A stretch of 64,000 bases of DNA from Aplectana chamaeleonis (taxonomy: Eukaryota; Nematoda; Chromadorea; Rhabditida; Cosmocercidae), in NCBI GenBank assembly GCA_029168955.1, contig JAPDOI010001703.1, positions 62,001 to 126,000 of the forward strand, in the 5' to 3' direction. Position 1 is the first letter of the stretch; every line of letters begins with the position of its first letter. Below the pieces are notes generated by a model, which worked only from the letters and a program-made list of their open reading frames with translations, was not told the origin of the DNA and ran no database searches. Below are positions 36,401 through 44,292 of the stretch, piece by piece. The position numbers were made by a program, and so were the translations under genes.

Positions 36401-36988
36401 CACGCCTGGCCCTGGGATTTACCAGCTACTTATCGCTCCAGCCGCGAATCGGCTGGAGAGGTTTGGTTTTGCCTAGGCCTTGTGATCACTTAAAATTTTA
36501 TAAAGTAGTTTATAAAACCATTCAAACAAATTTCCTGCAGATTTCCTTCTGGATATAGGTGAATGGGGCCAAAACACAGCACCTGTCTTGTATTGGCTTA
36601 CACACTGTTTGGAAAAGAAATTTACTCGGTGAAATTTACTCAATCCTTTGTGGACCTGGGCGAAGATAGGGGAAGCGACAGCGAATGTGGATTGGGAGAT
36701 CGAAAGAGCAGTTCACATGCGCACAATCACGGGACGGACCCGAATGAATTTTGCCCAAAATAAGGTGTACCTTGCTCTCATCATGATCAGATTATAATTT
36801 TGATTCGTTTCACCACCAGACGTGCTTTATCCGCAAGTGGGACGTGCACTGGAGAACATGGTATTGGCGTTGGCAAAATTCAATACTTGGTTGAAGAGTT
36901 TGGCCCGGTTGGGATGGAAGTGATGAAGAACATCAAACGAACTCTGGATCCTCACAACATTATGAATCCTGGAAAAGTATTCATCTGA
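18440..36988 (+). CDS. FAD-linked D-lactate dehydrogenase, mitochondrial (LDHD-like)
   Basis: The product oxidises D-lactate and related D-2-hydroxy acids and passes electrons to the respiratory chain. Exons fit 18,440-18,582, 18,668-18,809, 18,875-19,019, 19,285-19,356, 19,415-19,502, 21,026-21,109, 22,859-22,990, 23,054-23,181, 23,249-23,339, 25,434-25,545 and 36,820-36,988. The FAD-binding half shows [32 protein letters not shown] and [12 protein letters not shown]. The C-terminal FAD-oxidase half shows [42 protein letters not shown] (metal-ligand histidines), [10 protein letters not shown] and a [11 protein letters not shown] end. Almost all joins keep phase. Three gaps remain: the first exon is not found, the third exon has no AG acceptor (TTTTCCG where TTTTCAG is expected), and about 38 residues expected between the sixth and seventh exons are not cleanly present (traces at 21,127-21,290). 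The last intron is 11.3 kb and full of transposons. Family call firm; whether the gene is intact is open. Confidence 0.88.
19048..19253. repeat. TTACGGTAA MITE in an LDHD intron
   Basis: A 206-bp palindrome: CTCTGTCCCAAACGAGATGG at the left faces CCACCTCGTTTGGGACAGAG at the right, and GATTACGGTAAGAC faces GTCTTACCGTAATC. Removing it would leave an intron of about 59 nt, typical for nematodes. Confidence 0.8.
19503..21025. other. LDHD intron with repeat debris
   Basis: This 1.5-kb intron holds a TTCGAA-type block at 20,310-20,515. A - strand open frame at 20,086-19,610 has no recognisable domain. The rest is anonymous. Confidence 0.4.
20310..20515. repeat. TTCGAA-type degenerate repeat block
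   Basis: ATTATTCGAAAA, AATATTCGAAAA and TTCGAATTATTCGAAT alternate over about 200 bp. It is the same repeat vocabulary as 8,500-9,130. A CAGGGCTACG start just before it (about 20,291) might be a hAT-like end, but I could not find a matching duplicate at the other side. Confidence 0.65.
21445..21975. repeat. Palindromic element filled with CGAACGAACGAAA repeats
   Basis: The termini CATAGTATAGTTGTACAAAT-like and GTACAAATATACTACATAG are inverses. Everything between consists of degenerate CGAACGAACGAAAATTGAAAAA units of roughly 35-45 bp. The 165-codon open frame on the - strand (21,961-21,464) is produced by the repeat and is rich in Phe, Ser and Arg. Confidence 0.7.
21976..22115 (+). repeat. 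Dispersed ~140-bp repeat, copy 3
   Basis: Same orientation as 9,820-9,965, with GAGCCGG, AACTCATCGGGCTTATCA, CAAAATCTCCTTATCA, GCCATGACC and CGCTCCGCTGCTTGG in order. It abuts the CGAACGAACG element. Confidence 0.6.
22582..22822. repeat. 240-bp hairpin MITE in an LDHD intron
   Basis: ACAGTTGACCGCAATGTTA at the left pairs with TAACATTGCGATCAACTG at the right. Inside, ATGGTGCGGTTGCGG, GGCACTTTGCCAGATTT and CATCGATCGGCGCCA pair with their inverses around a short loop near 22,705. Confidence 0.8.
23660..23766. repeat. GGCGCAAACT hairpin family, copy 2
   Basis: It begins GCATGGATCGCGAAGAGAC and ends TCTTCACGATCCATGCCGAC, with TTGGCGCAAACTCGGTGCAC and a CTATGTTATAACATAG palindrome in the middle. 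The right arm lacks about 40 bp compared with the full copy at 52,684-52,836. Confidence 0.7.
24530..24687. repeat. Nested MITE, TAAAGCCTCTTTCACACTTG ends
   Basis: The left end TAAAGCCTCTTTCACACTTG matches the inverse of the right end CGAAGTATGAAAGGGGCTTTA, and GACGTCGGACGACTC pairs with GAGTCGTCCGACGTC. The loop has tandem CTACC / TATCTATC words. Confidence 0.75.
24687..24863. repeat. Nested MITE, GGGGAAAGCTT ends
   Basis: AGGGGAAAGCTTACCACAAG pairs with ATGGCAAGCTTTCCCCCT, and CACAATTGTCA with TGACAGTTGTG, around a centre near 24,775. It sits directly next to the preceding MITE. Confidence 0.7.
25722..25860 (+). repeat. Shared 3' tail of a retroelement, copy 1
   Basis: This segment (GGGTCAAGCGTACACTGGGG, GGCCGCAGTTTGGCAGAC, AATTGGGTCTTGTACCAGTA) matches 34,885-35,010. 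The copy at 34.9 kb follows an open reading frame, so the shared block looks like the 3' end of a retroelement family. The family is not identified. Confidence 0.5.
25861..26376. other. LDHD last intron, anonymous DNA
   Basis: I see nothing I can name between the retroelement tail and the TTAA MITE. Confidence 0.3.
26377..27034. mobile_element. TTAA-flanked MITE, AGGCACAGTCC ends
   Basis: TTAA (26,373-26,376) precedes AGGCACAGTCCAACCTCAG, and the inverse GAGCTTGGACTGTGGCT is followed by TTAA (27,035-27,038). The first five bases and the TTAA flanks are as in the MITEs at 30,674 and 32,195, although the rest of the terminal sequence differs. There is no coding capacity. Confidence 0.7.
27039..27934. 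other. LDHD last intron, anonymous DNA
   Basis: AT-rich DNA with a lysine-rich open frame near 27,529-27,828 that shows no domain. I see no clear repeat. Confidence 0.3.
27935..28310 (-). mobile_element. Non-LTR retrotransposon fragment (C-terminal RT region)
   Basis: The - strand encodes [19 protein letters not shown] followed by [12 protein letters not shown]. This resembles the segment after the reverse transcriptase domain in CR1/jockey elements (W-S-P, then K-D-I, then V-Q-R-x-F-T-R). No RT catalytic core is present, so it is a 3' fragment. Confidence 0.65.
28490..28665. repeat. Hairpin MITE
   Basis: ACGAACTCCCGTG pairs with the inverse CGGGAGCTCGT, AGATAGAC with GTCTATCT, and GGAGGCAAGTGAAGTCGCCGG with the inverse on the right, centred near 28,577. 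Confidence 0.65.
29008..29151. repeat. GGCGCAAACT hairpin family, copy 3
   Basis: It runs from GTCGGAATGGATCGTGAAGAG to CTCTTCACGATCCATGTCGG, with TTGGCGCAAATTCGGTGCCA at the left, ATGCTATAACATAGGTGC near the centre, and GTTTGCGCCAAACTTTAACA at the right. Confidence 0.75.
30674..31143. mobile_element. TTAA MITE inside the RT frame
   Basis: The 470-bp element is bounded by TTAA on both sides (30,670-30,673 and 31,144-31,147) and has inverted ends AGGCAGCATACACGCTCG. Joining the flanks at a single TTAA gives an uninterrupted reverse transcriptase reading (..[13 protein letters not shown]..), which proves both the insertion and the 4-bp duplication. The interior holds a second palindrome around GGCCCCGCCCCTGTATCTGC. 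Confidence 0.9.
32195..32564. mobile_element. TTAA MITE inside the endonuclease frame
   Basis: A 370-bp element with AGGCAGTGTTCACGATAA ends. On the + strand the flanks are TCAA at the left (one substitution) and TTAA at the right. Removing the element plus one flank restores the endonuclease frame across the junction ([12 protein letters not shown]), again showing that the target site is TTAA. Confidence 0.88.
33736..33929. other. LDHD last intron, between the retrotransposon and the next hairpin
   Basis: Nothing recognised here; the 5' untranslated region of the retrotransposon may extend into it. Confidence 0.3.
33930..34110. repeat. Hairpin MITE with GCGGAGCGAGGGTAGAGACAG core, copy 1
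   Basis: TATCCTCTGGTTCCGAG at the left pairs with CTCGGAAACAGAGGATAT at the right. The interior GAGCGAGGGTAGAGACAGCG followed by GGAGACGCA also occurs at 42,785-42,958, which has similar ends. Confidence 0.7.
34306..34908 (+). CDS. Unrecognised 200-codon intact ORF, possibly retroelement ORF1
   Basis: An uninterrupted frame of 200 codons begins [10 protein letters not shown] and ends RVKPTLG. It is rich in Arg, Lys, Ser and Gln (for example [11 protein letters not shown] and [13 protein letters not shown]) and has no membrane segment or known motif. It ends inside a block (34,885-35,010) that recurs at 25,722-25,860. A tail shared between two loci right after a basic protein suggests a nucleic-acid-binding ORF of a retroelement. 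It lies in the last LDHD intron in the sense orientation, so it could also be chance. I do not recognise it. Confidence 0.35.
   Translation: MPSKVKSVWQLAACREAGLNGGRRTFIMRKNRQSLELESGTQLTEESSCSRPEVSRARSINRITHTHTKPVNRPAGGRPTGSEEGGRFLRLKNRILSSQQTVEAAGGRQSAKKVTRSRVETFLKRRGAKSTQTVVAIKNKRVVPKQQETTPSASNIRAREPPGDDWAPQQGSAEFEEQRNVSPSSEDRVRICVRVKPTLG
34885..35010 (+). repeat. Shared 3' tail of a retroelement, copy 2
   Basis: It contains CACTGGGATGATCCCAGTG, a perfect short hairpin, then GGCCGCAGTTTGGCGGACCT and AATTGGGTCGTGTGCGAGTA. The order and most of the sequence match 25,722-25,860. Confidence 0.55.
35011..36819. other. LDHD last intron, anonymous DNA up to the last exon
   Basis: No exon, clear inverted repeat or RNA gene could be supported. 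A G-run followed by GC-rich DNA lies at 36,325-36,470 and could be the end of another repeat. Open frames here are AT-rich and lack motifs. Confidence 0.3.
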
Positions 36989-37311
36989 CAGCCTCATTTC
37001 CTATTAATCTCACCGAATTATGCCTTGCATGCACATATATGTAGTAGACTTATGTATATAGTATGTACTAGACGCAGAAACGTTTTTCGGTTCGGTTTAC
37101 TCTCCCGGAGTCCACGTCTTTATCTGTATTCCTGATACAGGAGCCGATTCTTTGGGTTACTCTTCATACACCTCTCTCATTCCTAAAATCTGTACTATGG
37201 CTCATCTTTACTATGAAACACGGCGTGAATGGCTTTATATGGCGATCAGGCAGTGATACAACACTTGAACGATATCAAAGTAAAATTATCCAAATGCAAC
37301 GGAAAACAAAC

Positions 37312-37317
37312 AATAAA
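37312..37317 (+). promoter_or_regulatory. Candidate poly(A) signal for LDHD
   Basis: AATAAA lies about 325 nt after the LDHD stop codon. Another occurs near 37,387. Which one, if either, is used cannot be told from the sequence. Confidence 0.35.
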
Positions 37318-37399
37318 GTGCACGATATCAAGACCTGATTTAGTTCATTGTAAATATACAACATTTCAAGAAAAGCAAGCATTGAGAATAAAGTTGCGA

Positions 37400-39384
37400 A
37401 GAAACACATGGAAAAACGAATGAAACCATTGTGAAAATCACAACAGCAATAAAACTAAATGGCCTAAACGGAACAAAACTATCTTGGCAACCTTATGTGG
37501 ACACCATGAGGAATCATAGAGAGAAGGCCGTAGGGATCGTCCCGTACTTCTTAGAGTTCATCAAACAACAACAACTTTAACTACAATCCGTTGACCACGT
37601 AGTCTGGAAGTACTGGCTAACAAACATTCGATAAAAAATCAGAAAACAGAATGATAAATTGCCAGGTCACTAAAAAACTACGACAAAAACAGATCGCACT
37701 GACCTACAAACCAGCTGCTCCAGCCAAAGCACACAGAAGAGCAAAGATCAAAGCAAAGTTTCTTCAAAGCTCGGAAAAGATTTGAAGCATAACAACTAGA
37801 CAACATAGGGCAGAAATGATGTCAGTCCACCTTGTGGGGAGGGCAGAAATGATGTCAGCCCACCTTGTAGGGCCTTTGATCGAGCCACGTACATAGGGTT
37901 TCATTTACTGGGACCGTGCCAAACTTCATTGAATGTGGGCATGTCCAACGACCTTTGCGCCGTACCGTGGGCGTCGGTGTACCTTCTTCGAGAACCCGTG
38001 TAGTACCGCTCCTTTTTAACGCACGTACAGTGAGCGGACTGCATCGCATATCCTCTTGATTTCTGTGTTGGCAGCAAATGAAGACCATTATCTCTTCTTG
38101 CGGAAGCCAGAACTGGTCTTTTGATTGAAGCGTGGAGTAGTCCTTTCAGGACTTGATCGGAATGAACTCCTTTCATCAGTAACACGTTCGCACCCACGCC
38201 TCATTAATCGGTTTTCGATTTCAGCTAGGAGAAATGTAAGACGCATATAAAAACCTTATGCGTATAGACAATTGATTATATAATCTCTTCAAACTCAAGT
38301 CGAGATCAAAATAGCACTTACTACCTATTACCTAGAGCAATGATGACCCGTATATAATACACTTCCTACTCCTCACTTTAACACAGGTTATCCAGCTGTC
38401 CTTTCCCCCAGATAGGACACCCACTTGTGAGATCAGCGCCTCCGAGATTCTCAACAGCCCGCAAAAAGAGTACTGGAAAGACTTGGGCTCTGCCCTGTCT
38501 CCATTAAGGCCAAGGCATGGCGGAAGCTGTGTCCTTGCGAAATTCTATATACACTTTTTGGTCAAAAATAGACTGATCAGTGTCCAAACTGGAGTGCGGA
38601 AATCGCATTGCCAGCCCCTAGACTCGTTCAAGACTTTTGTGTATCTTCTGACCGTAATGACGGCACGTGACGAGTTCAGTTATCCACGTATTGCATCCTC
38701 AGCCGGTTATCCAATATGCTGTGGAAGCGACTCTAGTTGATCGACCATCCGACGACGAGGCTTGACCCCTGTTAAGGAACCATCTGAGCGGACCCTCAAC
38801 TCACGATACCAAAAAGAAAAATTTATAAAAAATAAGTGAATGCCTGTGGCTATGCCAAGCCTAGAATGGAACCGAGTTTCCCGGATCCCCCTTATGTACT
38901 CCAATACGCCATTTCTAGTTCTCAGTTAATACGGACTAGTCAACCGCCGCTCTACCCTTGAACGACTTCACCGCAGCGTTCCTCGCCTGCATTTCGATAC
39001 CGTCGTGATAAGGGCATATTCCTTGTGTTCGTCTCCGACAAACTACACCGAACCGTCAAACGATTCTGTATCAACTGTACATAAGTTCTCGAACTGATAA
39101 ATATTTGTGGAAAACAAGCTAGGAACATGCTGTGCTATGTTTGGGCATGAAGTTGTGGAAGACCTCGGTCGCAGCAGTATTCATTCCAGTATTTTTTTGA
39201 TGTTGCAATTGATATCTTGTTGTCTTTTTCTCAACACGATAGAAATACGATCAGGCTTGCATACATAGGCGATTTGTGAAAGTTTCCTTCTGTCAGTATT
39301 CTCCGCTGACTTCGCTCTCACGAAATTCAGTCAACCTCCAGGTATGCTTTCTGCTTTTCGCAACTTCTTCGCTTTACACAAACG
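37400..39384. other. Intergenic DNA, no gene recognised
   Basis: A pair of 32-bp tandem units (GGGCAGAAATGATGTCAGTC and its repeat) lies at 37,803-37,870. The - strand frames at 38,197-37,855 look coding-like in composition but match no family I know. Nothing else is supportable. Confidence 0.3.
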
Positions 39385-39890
39385 TTACCATGTCTCATGG
39401 TTATTTTGCAACTTATTGGTGAGATATTGTTTCCGGGTCTTCTCGTTTTCCAGAAGCTCTGCTGCTCCAATCACCTTATCAATCTCATAGTTCTCTCCGT
39501 TGTTACTATCGATACGATCAGAATCGTAGAATGATTGCTCCTCAAAGTAGAGCAAGAAATTGAGAACATGATTATGCGTATTGACATGTGTCACTGAATC
39601 GGAAGTCGTTCCAACGCCTTTTTTGACAACTGAATCACCTATCCTTTTGTAGCCAGAAAACACTAGACAAAAATATGTTCAAGAGATACTGGGATCCAGA
39701 CGAGGTGACCGATCGACTGTGTAAATTTCTGACTGAGTCGCTCTCTGTTTCCAGCATGAAGATTTTCGGCGCCTTGTCGGTAAATGCGAAACAATCAGAA
39801 ATTGGTGTCATCTGTGCTCGGCTACGCAGTCGAAACGTAGACCGATACTGCTGCATTGGGAAGCTAGCGCACGGCACGCCACAATTAGGC
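39385..39890 (-). CDS. Possible unrecognised exon(s)
   Basis: Two - strand frames follow each other: about 39,877-39,635 (including TPISDCFAFTDKAPKIFMLE) and 39,663-39,385 (including YFEEQSFYDSDRIDSNNGE and AAELLENEKTRKQYL). Their composition is more protein-like than the surroundings, and the second ends at a clean stop. I recognise no domain, see no decisive splice sites, and a + strand frame overlaps (39,675-39,893). Treat this only as a candidate gene. Confidence 0.2.
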
Positions 39891-39893
39891 TAA

Positions 39894-40463
39894 ACTTGAC
39901 GAAGAGATCATATATGCAGTGTCACCCCAAACACAGACAACTGAATTTTTTATTAAGAAACAAAACAACGACGAATATGCAACGAAAAAAAATCGTGAAA
40001 CTCTGCAAGATAATGACGGAAGGACAGATTGGCCCATAGCCCAGATCATCACGGAATCGAGGACTTATGGTGGAGTCCGTGCATGATTGCCTCTTTCCAC
40101 AGCTAGCTCGCGTGTCGCTTCATCAATCGATTAGAACAAGATCAATGGATGACTTCACGAGCGAGCGTACTGCAGGCGGTCAACATCGATGCATCTACTC
40201 ACACCGACGCAATTCACTTGGGATCGTTGCTGACTTGGATAACAAACCATAAGGACCAGATTAGAGTTCCGTCCGTGGAAGGCACGACAGCATGCAATGG
40301 AGGAGCATCGATTATGTTACGCCGCACGATCGACTCTCCTCCACAGCGTACTGCCGCGCCTTGCAGCAGCGAGACAAACTGGGTCCTAATGTAAACCGTA
40401 TGTAAGTCTGTATTTAAGATAATTTTCAAAAAAAAAAACGAATGACGTGCACGAATAAACGTT
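39894..40463. other. Intergenic DNA, no gene recognised
   Basis: I found no supportable gene or repeat in this stretch. Confidence 0.3.
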
Positions 40464-40745
40464 ATACTGTGCTTCTCTGAGCCGAATTCCGGTCCACAAT
40501 CGCCTCTCGACACGCTTCGCGGCCGCACGCGCTCGAGTCAGTCGACTTTCCAGCGCCAAAGCCGGCCCGATGTGGCTTTTTTATAGTTTTTTCTATTTTT
40601 TTAGTTTCCAGTTTCCTTTCCAAAACCCACCTAAATTCAACAGATAGGCTGCTGCGGCGCTGGAAACTCTTTCGACTCGAAAACGCGCGGCCGCAAAGCG
40701 TGTTGAGACGCAATTGCGGACCGGAATTTGGCCCAGAGAAGTAGA
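40464..40745. repeat. CCGGTCCGCAATTGCG-family MITE, copy 2
   Basis: It starts TACTGTGCTTCTCTGAGCC and ends with the inverse GGCCCAGAGAAGTA. Inside are ATTCCGGTCCACAATCG, GCGGCCGC-type words and the GGCGCTGGAAACTC block shared with 1,776-2,058 and 44,564-44,854. Confidence 0.75.
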
Positions 40746-40881
40746 TTGAGTCATCGCAAATGCATAAGAACAATGACCTACCGACACGGCAAGTGTTAAG
40801 CGGGGTAGCATAGCACAGCCGGTAATCAATGCTGACCCAAATCCACCATGAGAGCTCACTAACAGCATAATGCTTGCAAAA

Positions 40882-41136
40882 TACAGTTCAACTCCGCATT
40901 GCCGTTCAGTCCGCAAAGTGCGCGCTGATAGCGCAAGCGTACTGCTGCGCGGTTGCGAGTATCCTCAGACAGGGATGTGGGATCACCCGGGCGTTTCTTG
41001 CCTTTGATGCGCGGGTGATCCCATAGCCCGGGTCATCCCACATCCGTGCCTGAGGATCCTCGCGATAGCGCCGCAGTAATCTTTCGCAATCAGCGCGCAC
41101 TTTGCGGACTGAACGGCAATGCGGAGTTGAACTGTA
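40882..41136. repeat. 255-bp hairpin MITE
   Basis: TACAGTTCAACTCCGCATTG pairs with CAATGCGGAGTTGAACTGTA exactly. GTTCAGTCCGCAAAGTGCGC and GGATGTGGGATCACCCGGGC also pair with their inverses, around a loop near 41,000. Confidence 0.85.
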
Positions 41137-41715
41137 AATGAATAGGTGAAATTTCAAAAAATCGAAAAACAGCAAAAAAACTAAGAATGAATCTACTTCA
41201 AAACTTCGATTCTACCAGAAAAATGCCGCACAAGTGATTAAAAATTCAATTAGATTAGAGAGAAAATCTTTGAAAATGCATATCATCTTGAGAATTCTGA
41301 ACAATCCCTTTCCGTGGAAAATCCAAGCGAAATGTCTTTCGCAGAGCAATCACCGTGGAAATTGTTCGCGCCGTTATCGATTTCTGATTGTACGTGGACG
41401 CGAGTGCACAAAGGGTTCTCGATTATACGTCGCAGGGTATCTGTTACTCTGGCAGGGTGTAATTTCATGAATCGCAGTCGGGGTTAGTTCCAAGGCTTAG
41501 TGTAGAATTCGAAAACCAGGGGTAAAAAAGACTAAAATTTCAAAATCCGGCTCCAGTTGACGAACAGGCAGTTGTAGAAGAAGAAGAAGAAGCTGGATGG
41601 TCAAGCGTGTTCGCTTTTTATATGCGATTCAGCGCGCACTCACCGCAATGGTCGATTTTCTTGATCTCCAATTGTCAATCTGATCTGTGTTGTTGACGCC
41701 CGCACTCTTCTTAGG
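41137..41715. other. Intergenic DNA, no gene recognised
   Basis: No supportable gene or repeat. Confidence 0.3.
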
Positions 41716-42043
41716 CCATTGTTATACCAAAAGTTTGCGATCGCGACTGTTACAAATCGTGTCGGGACCAGCCCCAGACAGTAGAAAAATGCTGTCGCAC
41801 GAGCAGTTTGCAGCACCTGTCGCGGTCGCTGGCTCGAATAGGGATGTTATGCCTGAAATGTGGAAACCGTGCGGTAATCGGTCGCTGTCGCGGCTGTCCG
41901 TCGCAGTGCAGTGCACTGCGACGGGTTTCAGCGATAGCGACCCAGCCAGATTCGGTACCGTGATGGGTGTATCATGGCCCTGAGCGACAGCGACGTCGCA
42001 GTGTTCTGCGACCGCGACAGGCCTGTCGTGGGGTATAACAATG
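41716..42043. repeat. Palindromic MITE centred on GTGCAGTGCACTGC
   Basis: CATTGTTATACC at the left pairs with GGTATAACAATG at the right. Repeated TCGCGGTCGC / GCGACCGCGA words continue inward, and the exact palindrome CGTCGCAGTGCAGTGCACTGCGACG spans about 41,899-41,923. Confidence 0.75.
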
Positions 42044-42784
42044 ACCTTATTTTCCAATATCCATCTCTTGCACCTGCTCACCCTACAGATGACCTAGTGA
42101 TTCGCCAGGCCTTTGTCGACTTGTGGACTATAGGGAGAATGGAAAAGCTTTAGAAACATCGATCCAGAATGGAGGAGGAAATCGGCGGGAAGCAATTTTG
42201 GTTCAAAATGACCGTCGCGAGGCGTCTGCAACGGCGGGGAAAGGGGCGCCGTAGCGTCCGTGATGTAAGGCCCTAGTTACATATACGTCGGCTGAAAAGG
42301 AGCGTTCTATAATAGTTTGCCGCATGGATCAACTGTTTAGGCAGGTCTTGCGCACACGCGTCCTTTCCGCCGCGGTATTTACCGTACGGCGTTTCCTTTT
42401 GAGGTGTCTTAACGCAATGGAGGCGCACCCTTGTAGCAGCTGTCTTGTCCTTCCCGCGGCTTCCCGCCGGTGTATAAATAACTACGGCCTAAGAGGTACC
42501 GCAATGCAGGCGACTGCGCCGGTCACCGAGCGCTCTATTTCAATCTCCGTCACTGATTCGGCACGACAGCTTTCATTTAAAGAACCTTTGCCAGCTGCTG
42601 ACAGAGGGGAGCACCGTCACTTCCGGAATGACGGAATGACGAGCGGCGCTGAGTTGGGCGGAGCCGTGCAGCGCTTATTTGATTGCCCCCGCCACTGCAG
42701 TTCAAGCAATGCCGCGTTGCGCGTCGGCGCCGCGCCCGCCCCAACTTCGCGCCGCCCGGATTCGTCTACCCGGGAGTGATGTTA
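42044..42784. other. Intergenic GC-rich DNA
   Basis: A 151-codon + frame (42,324-42,779) has no recognisable domain and is probably a by-product of GC content. Confidence 0.3.
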
Positions 42785-42958
42785 TTCTCTGTTTCGGAGG
42801 CAGATTTAGTTTCTTCCTTGGTGTTCTTGTACGGAGCGAGGGTAGAGACAGCGAGAAATTGTGGAGGGAGAAGGAGACGCACCATGGACGCGCACAAGCG
42901 CGCGATAAATGGCAGTAAATTTCACTCCGAAGTAGAGGGTATGTATTGGCACGGCGAC
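42785..42958. repeat. Hairpin MITE with GCGGAGCGAGGGTAGAGACAG core, copy 2
   Basis: Homologous to 33,930-34,110 (shared GGAGCGAGGGTAGAGACAGC and GGAGACGCA). TTCTCTGTTTCGGAG at the left pairs with CTCCGAAGTAGAGGG at the right. It directly abuts the mariner element. Confidence 0.65.
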
Positions 42959-42960
42959 TA

Positions 42961-44292
42961 AGTAATTGCGGATTTTTTTTTGATAAAAGACAATTTTTCA
43001 TGGAACGAAATAATTTTATTCTGTAATGTATTGCCCATTTTGAGCAATGACCTTCTGCCAACTTTCAGGCAGCATAATGAATCCACGTTCATAAAACTTC
43101 TGGTTTTTATCAGCAAAAAACTGAACCAGGCACGATTTGACATCATCATCATTATTGAAATTTTACCATTTAAGGAGTTTTGCAAAGATCGAAGAAAAAA
43201 GTAATCGGATGGTGCAAGGTCAGGACTATATGGTGGATGTGGCAAAACATCCCAACCAAGCTCCAATAATTTTTACCGAGGCGGGCCGTTTTTCTTTAAC
43301 TCCAATGTTCAATTTTGTTATTTGTTCAATAAAGGCATTTATATTTATCGTTCGGTTGGGTGGTAAAAGTTCAAAGTAGACAATTCTTTTGTAATCCCAC
43401 CAAACTAACTTTCTTCTGATAAATATCAGCTTTTGATGTTGTTTTAGCTGGTTCACCTGGCTTGCTCTACGATCTTTTCCAATTAACATTGTTGTAAACA
43501 ATGCATTTTTCTTCACCAGTTATCAGTCGTTTTAGAAAAGGATCATTTTCATTACGTTTTTTCAACAAATCGCAGGGGTTAGTGCCTTGTGTTAAATGCT
43601 TTTCTTTCAGTTCATGAGGAACCCATATATCGAGTTTGCGTACATAGCAAAGTTGTTTCAAGCGATTTTCAATGCATGTATGGTTTCCGTTTTCGATTTA
43701 GTCTGACGCATGGACCAGGCGGCTGGACGTGCGTGATTGGCGGCCTTGCTCGAGAATGGGGTTTCGACTCGCGCGGGATGATCTACCGTCGCAGCCCCGT
43801 CCATTCAGCAGACTAAAATTATCTCGCGAACTTTATATGATACATGACGCTTCTCTACAATCTCACGTGCTGTACTGTGACGATCCGAATCGATTATTGC
43901 TTTGATTTGGTCGTCATCAGCTTCAACTGGACGACCAGAGCGTTTTTCATCTTTAAGTGAAAAATCACCAGAACGAAATTCGGCAAACCAGTTCTGACAC
44001 TGCCGTTCTTTTTAAGCTTCGTCACCATAAACAGCACATAATATTTTGTGAGCTTGCGATGCATTTTTTTCTTTCCGGAAATAAAGAAGCAAAATATGAT
44101 GGAAATGTTCGTTTTGAATTTCCATTTATCAACATACACCAAAAAAAAAACTAAACAATCGATCAAAAAAATTCATCTGATTGACAGTTGAGGTACCAAC
44201 CGTCAAATAGCAAAATGCGTTTGGCATTTCGATTGCGACAGCAAACCAAAATATTCAAGTAAACTCATCTATGAGTGAAATCCGCTATTACT
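42961..44292 (-). mobile_element. Inactive mariner transposon
   Basis: The terminal repeats are AGTAATTGCGGA (left) and its inverse TCCGCTATTACT (right), flanked by TA on both sides. On the - strand the transposase starts near 44,124 (MEIQNEHFHHILLLYFRKE) and continues through FAEFRSGDFSLKDEKRSGRP, LDIWVPHELKEKHLTQ, NDPFLKRLITGEEK, ELLPPNRTIN and LPHPPYSPDLAPSDYFF. The frame has several shifts and stops. The first catalytic aspartate of the usual ITGDEKW motif reads Glu. The block that should carry the second aspartate (HDNARPH in active relatives) is deleted, and only the third (SPDLAPSDYF) remains. A 125-bp foreign element (43,692-43,820) sits in the gene. It is a mariner of the DD34D type, certainly dead. 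Confidence 0.9.
43692..43820. mobile_element. Small element with TAGTCTGA/AGACTA ends, copy 1
   Basis: It interrupts the mariner transposase frame and is bounded by TTTAGTCTGACGCATGGACC and GTCCATTCAGCAGACTAAA. The reverse complement of 62,225-62,345 matches along its length (GGCGGCTGG, TTGGCGGC, GGGGTTTC, CGCGC, GATCTACCGTCGCAGCC). A GGGTTTCGACTC word resembles a pol III B box, but I found no convincing A box. Confidence 0.65.

Noticed and set aside
42324..42779. A 151-codon + strand open frame
   Set aside because: Located in GC-rich DNA with overlapping open frames on both strands and no recognisable domain.
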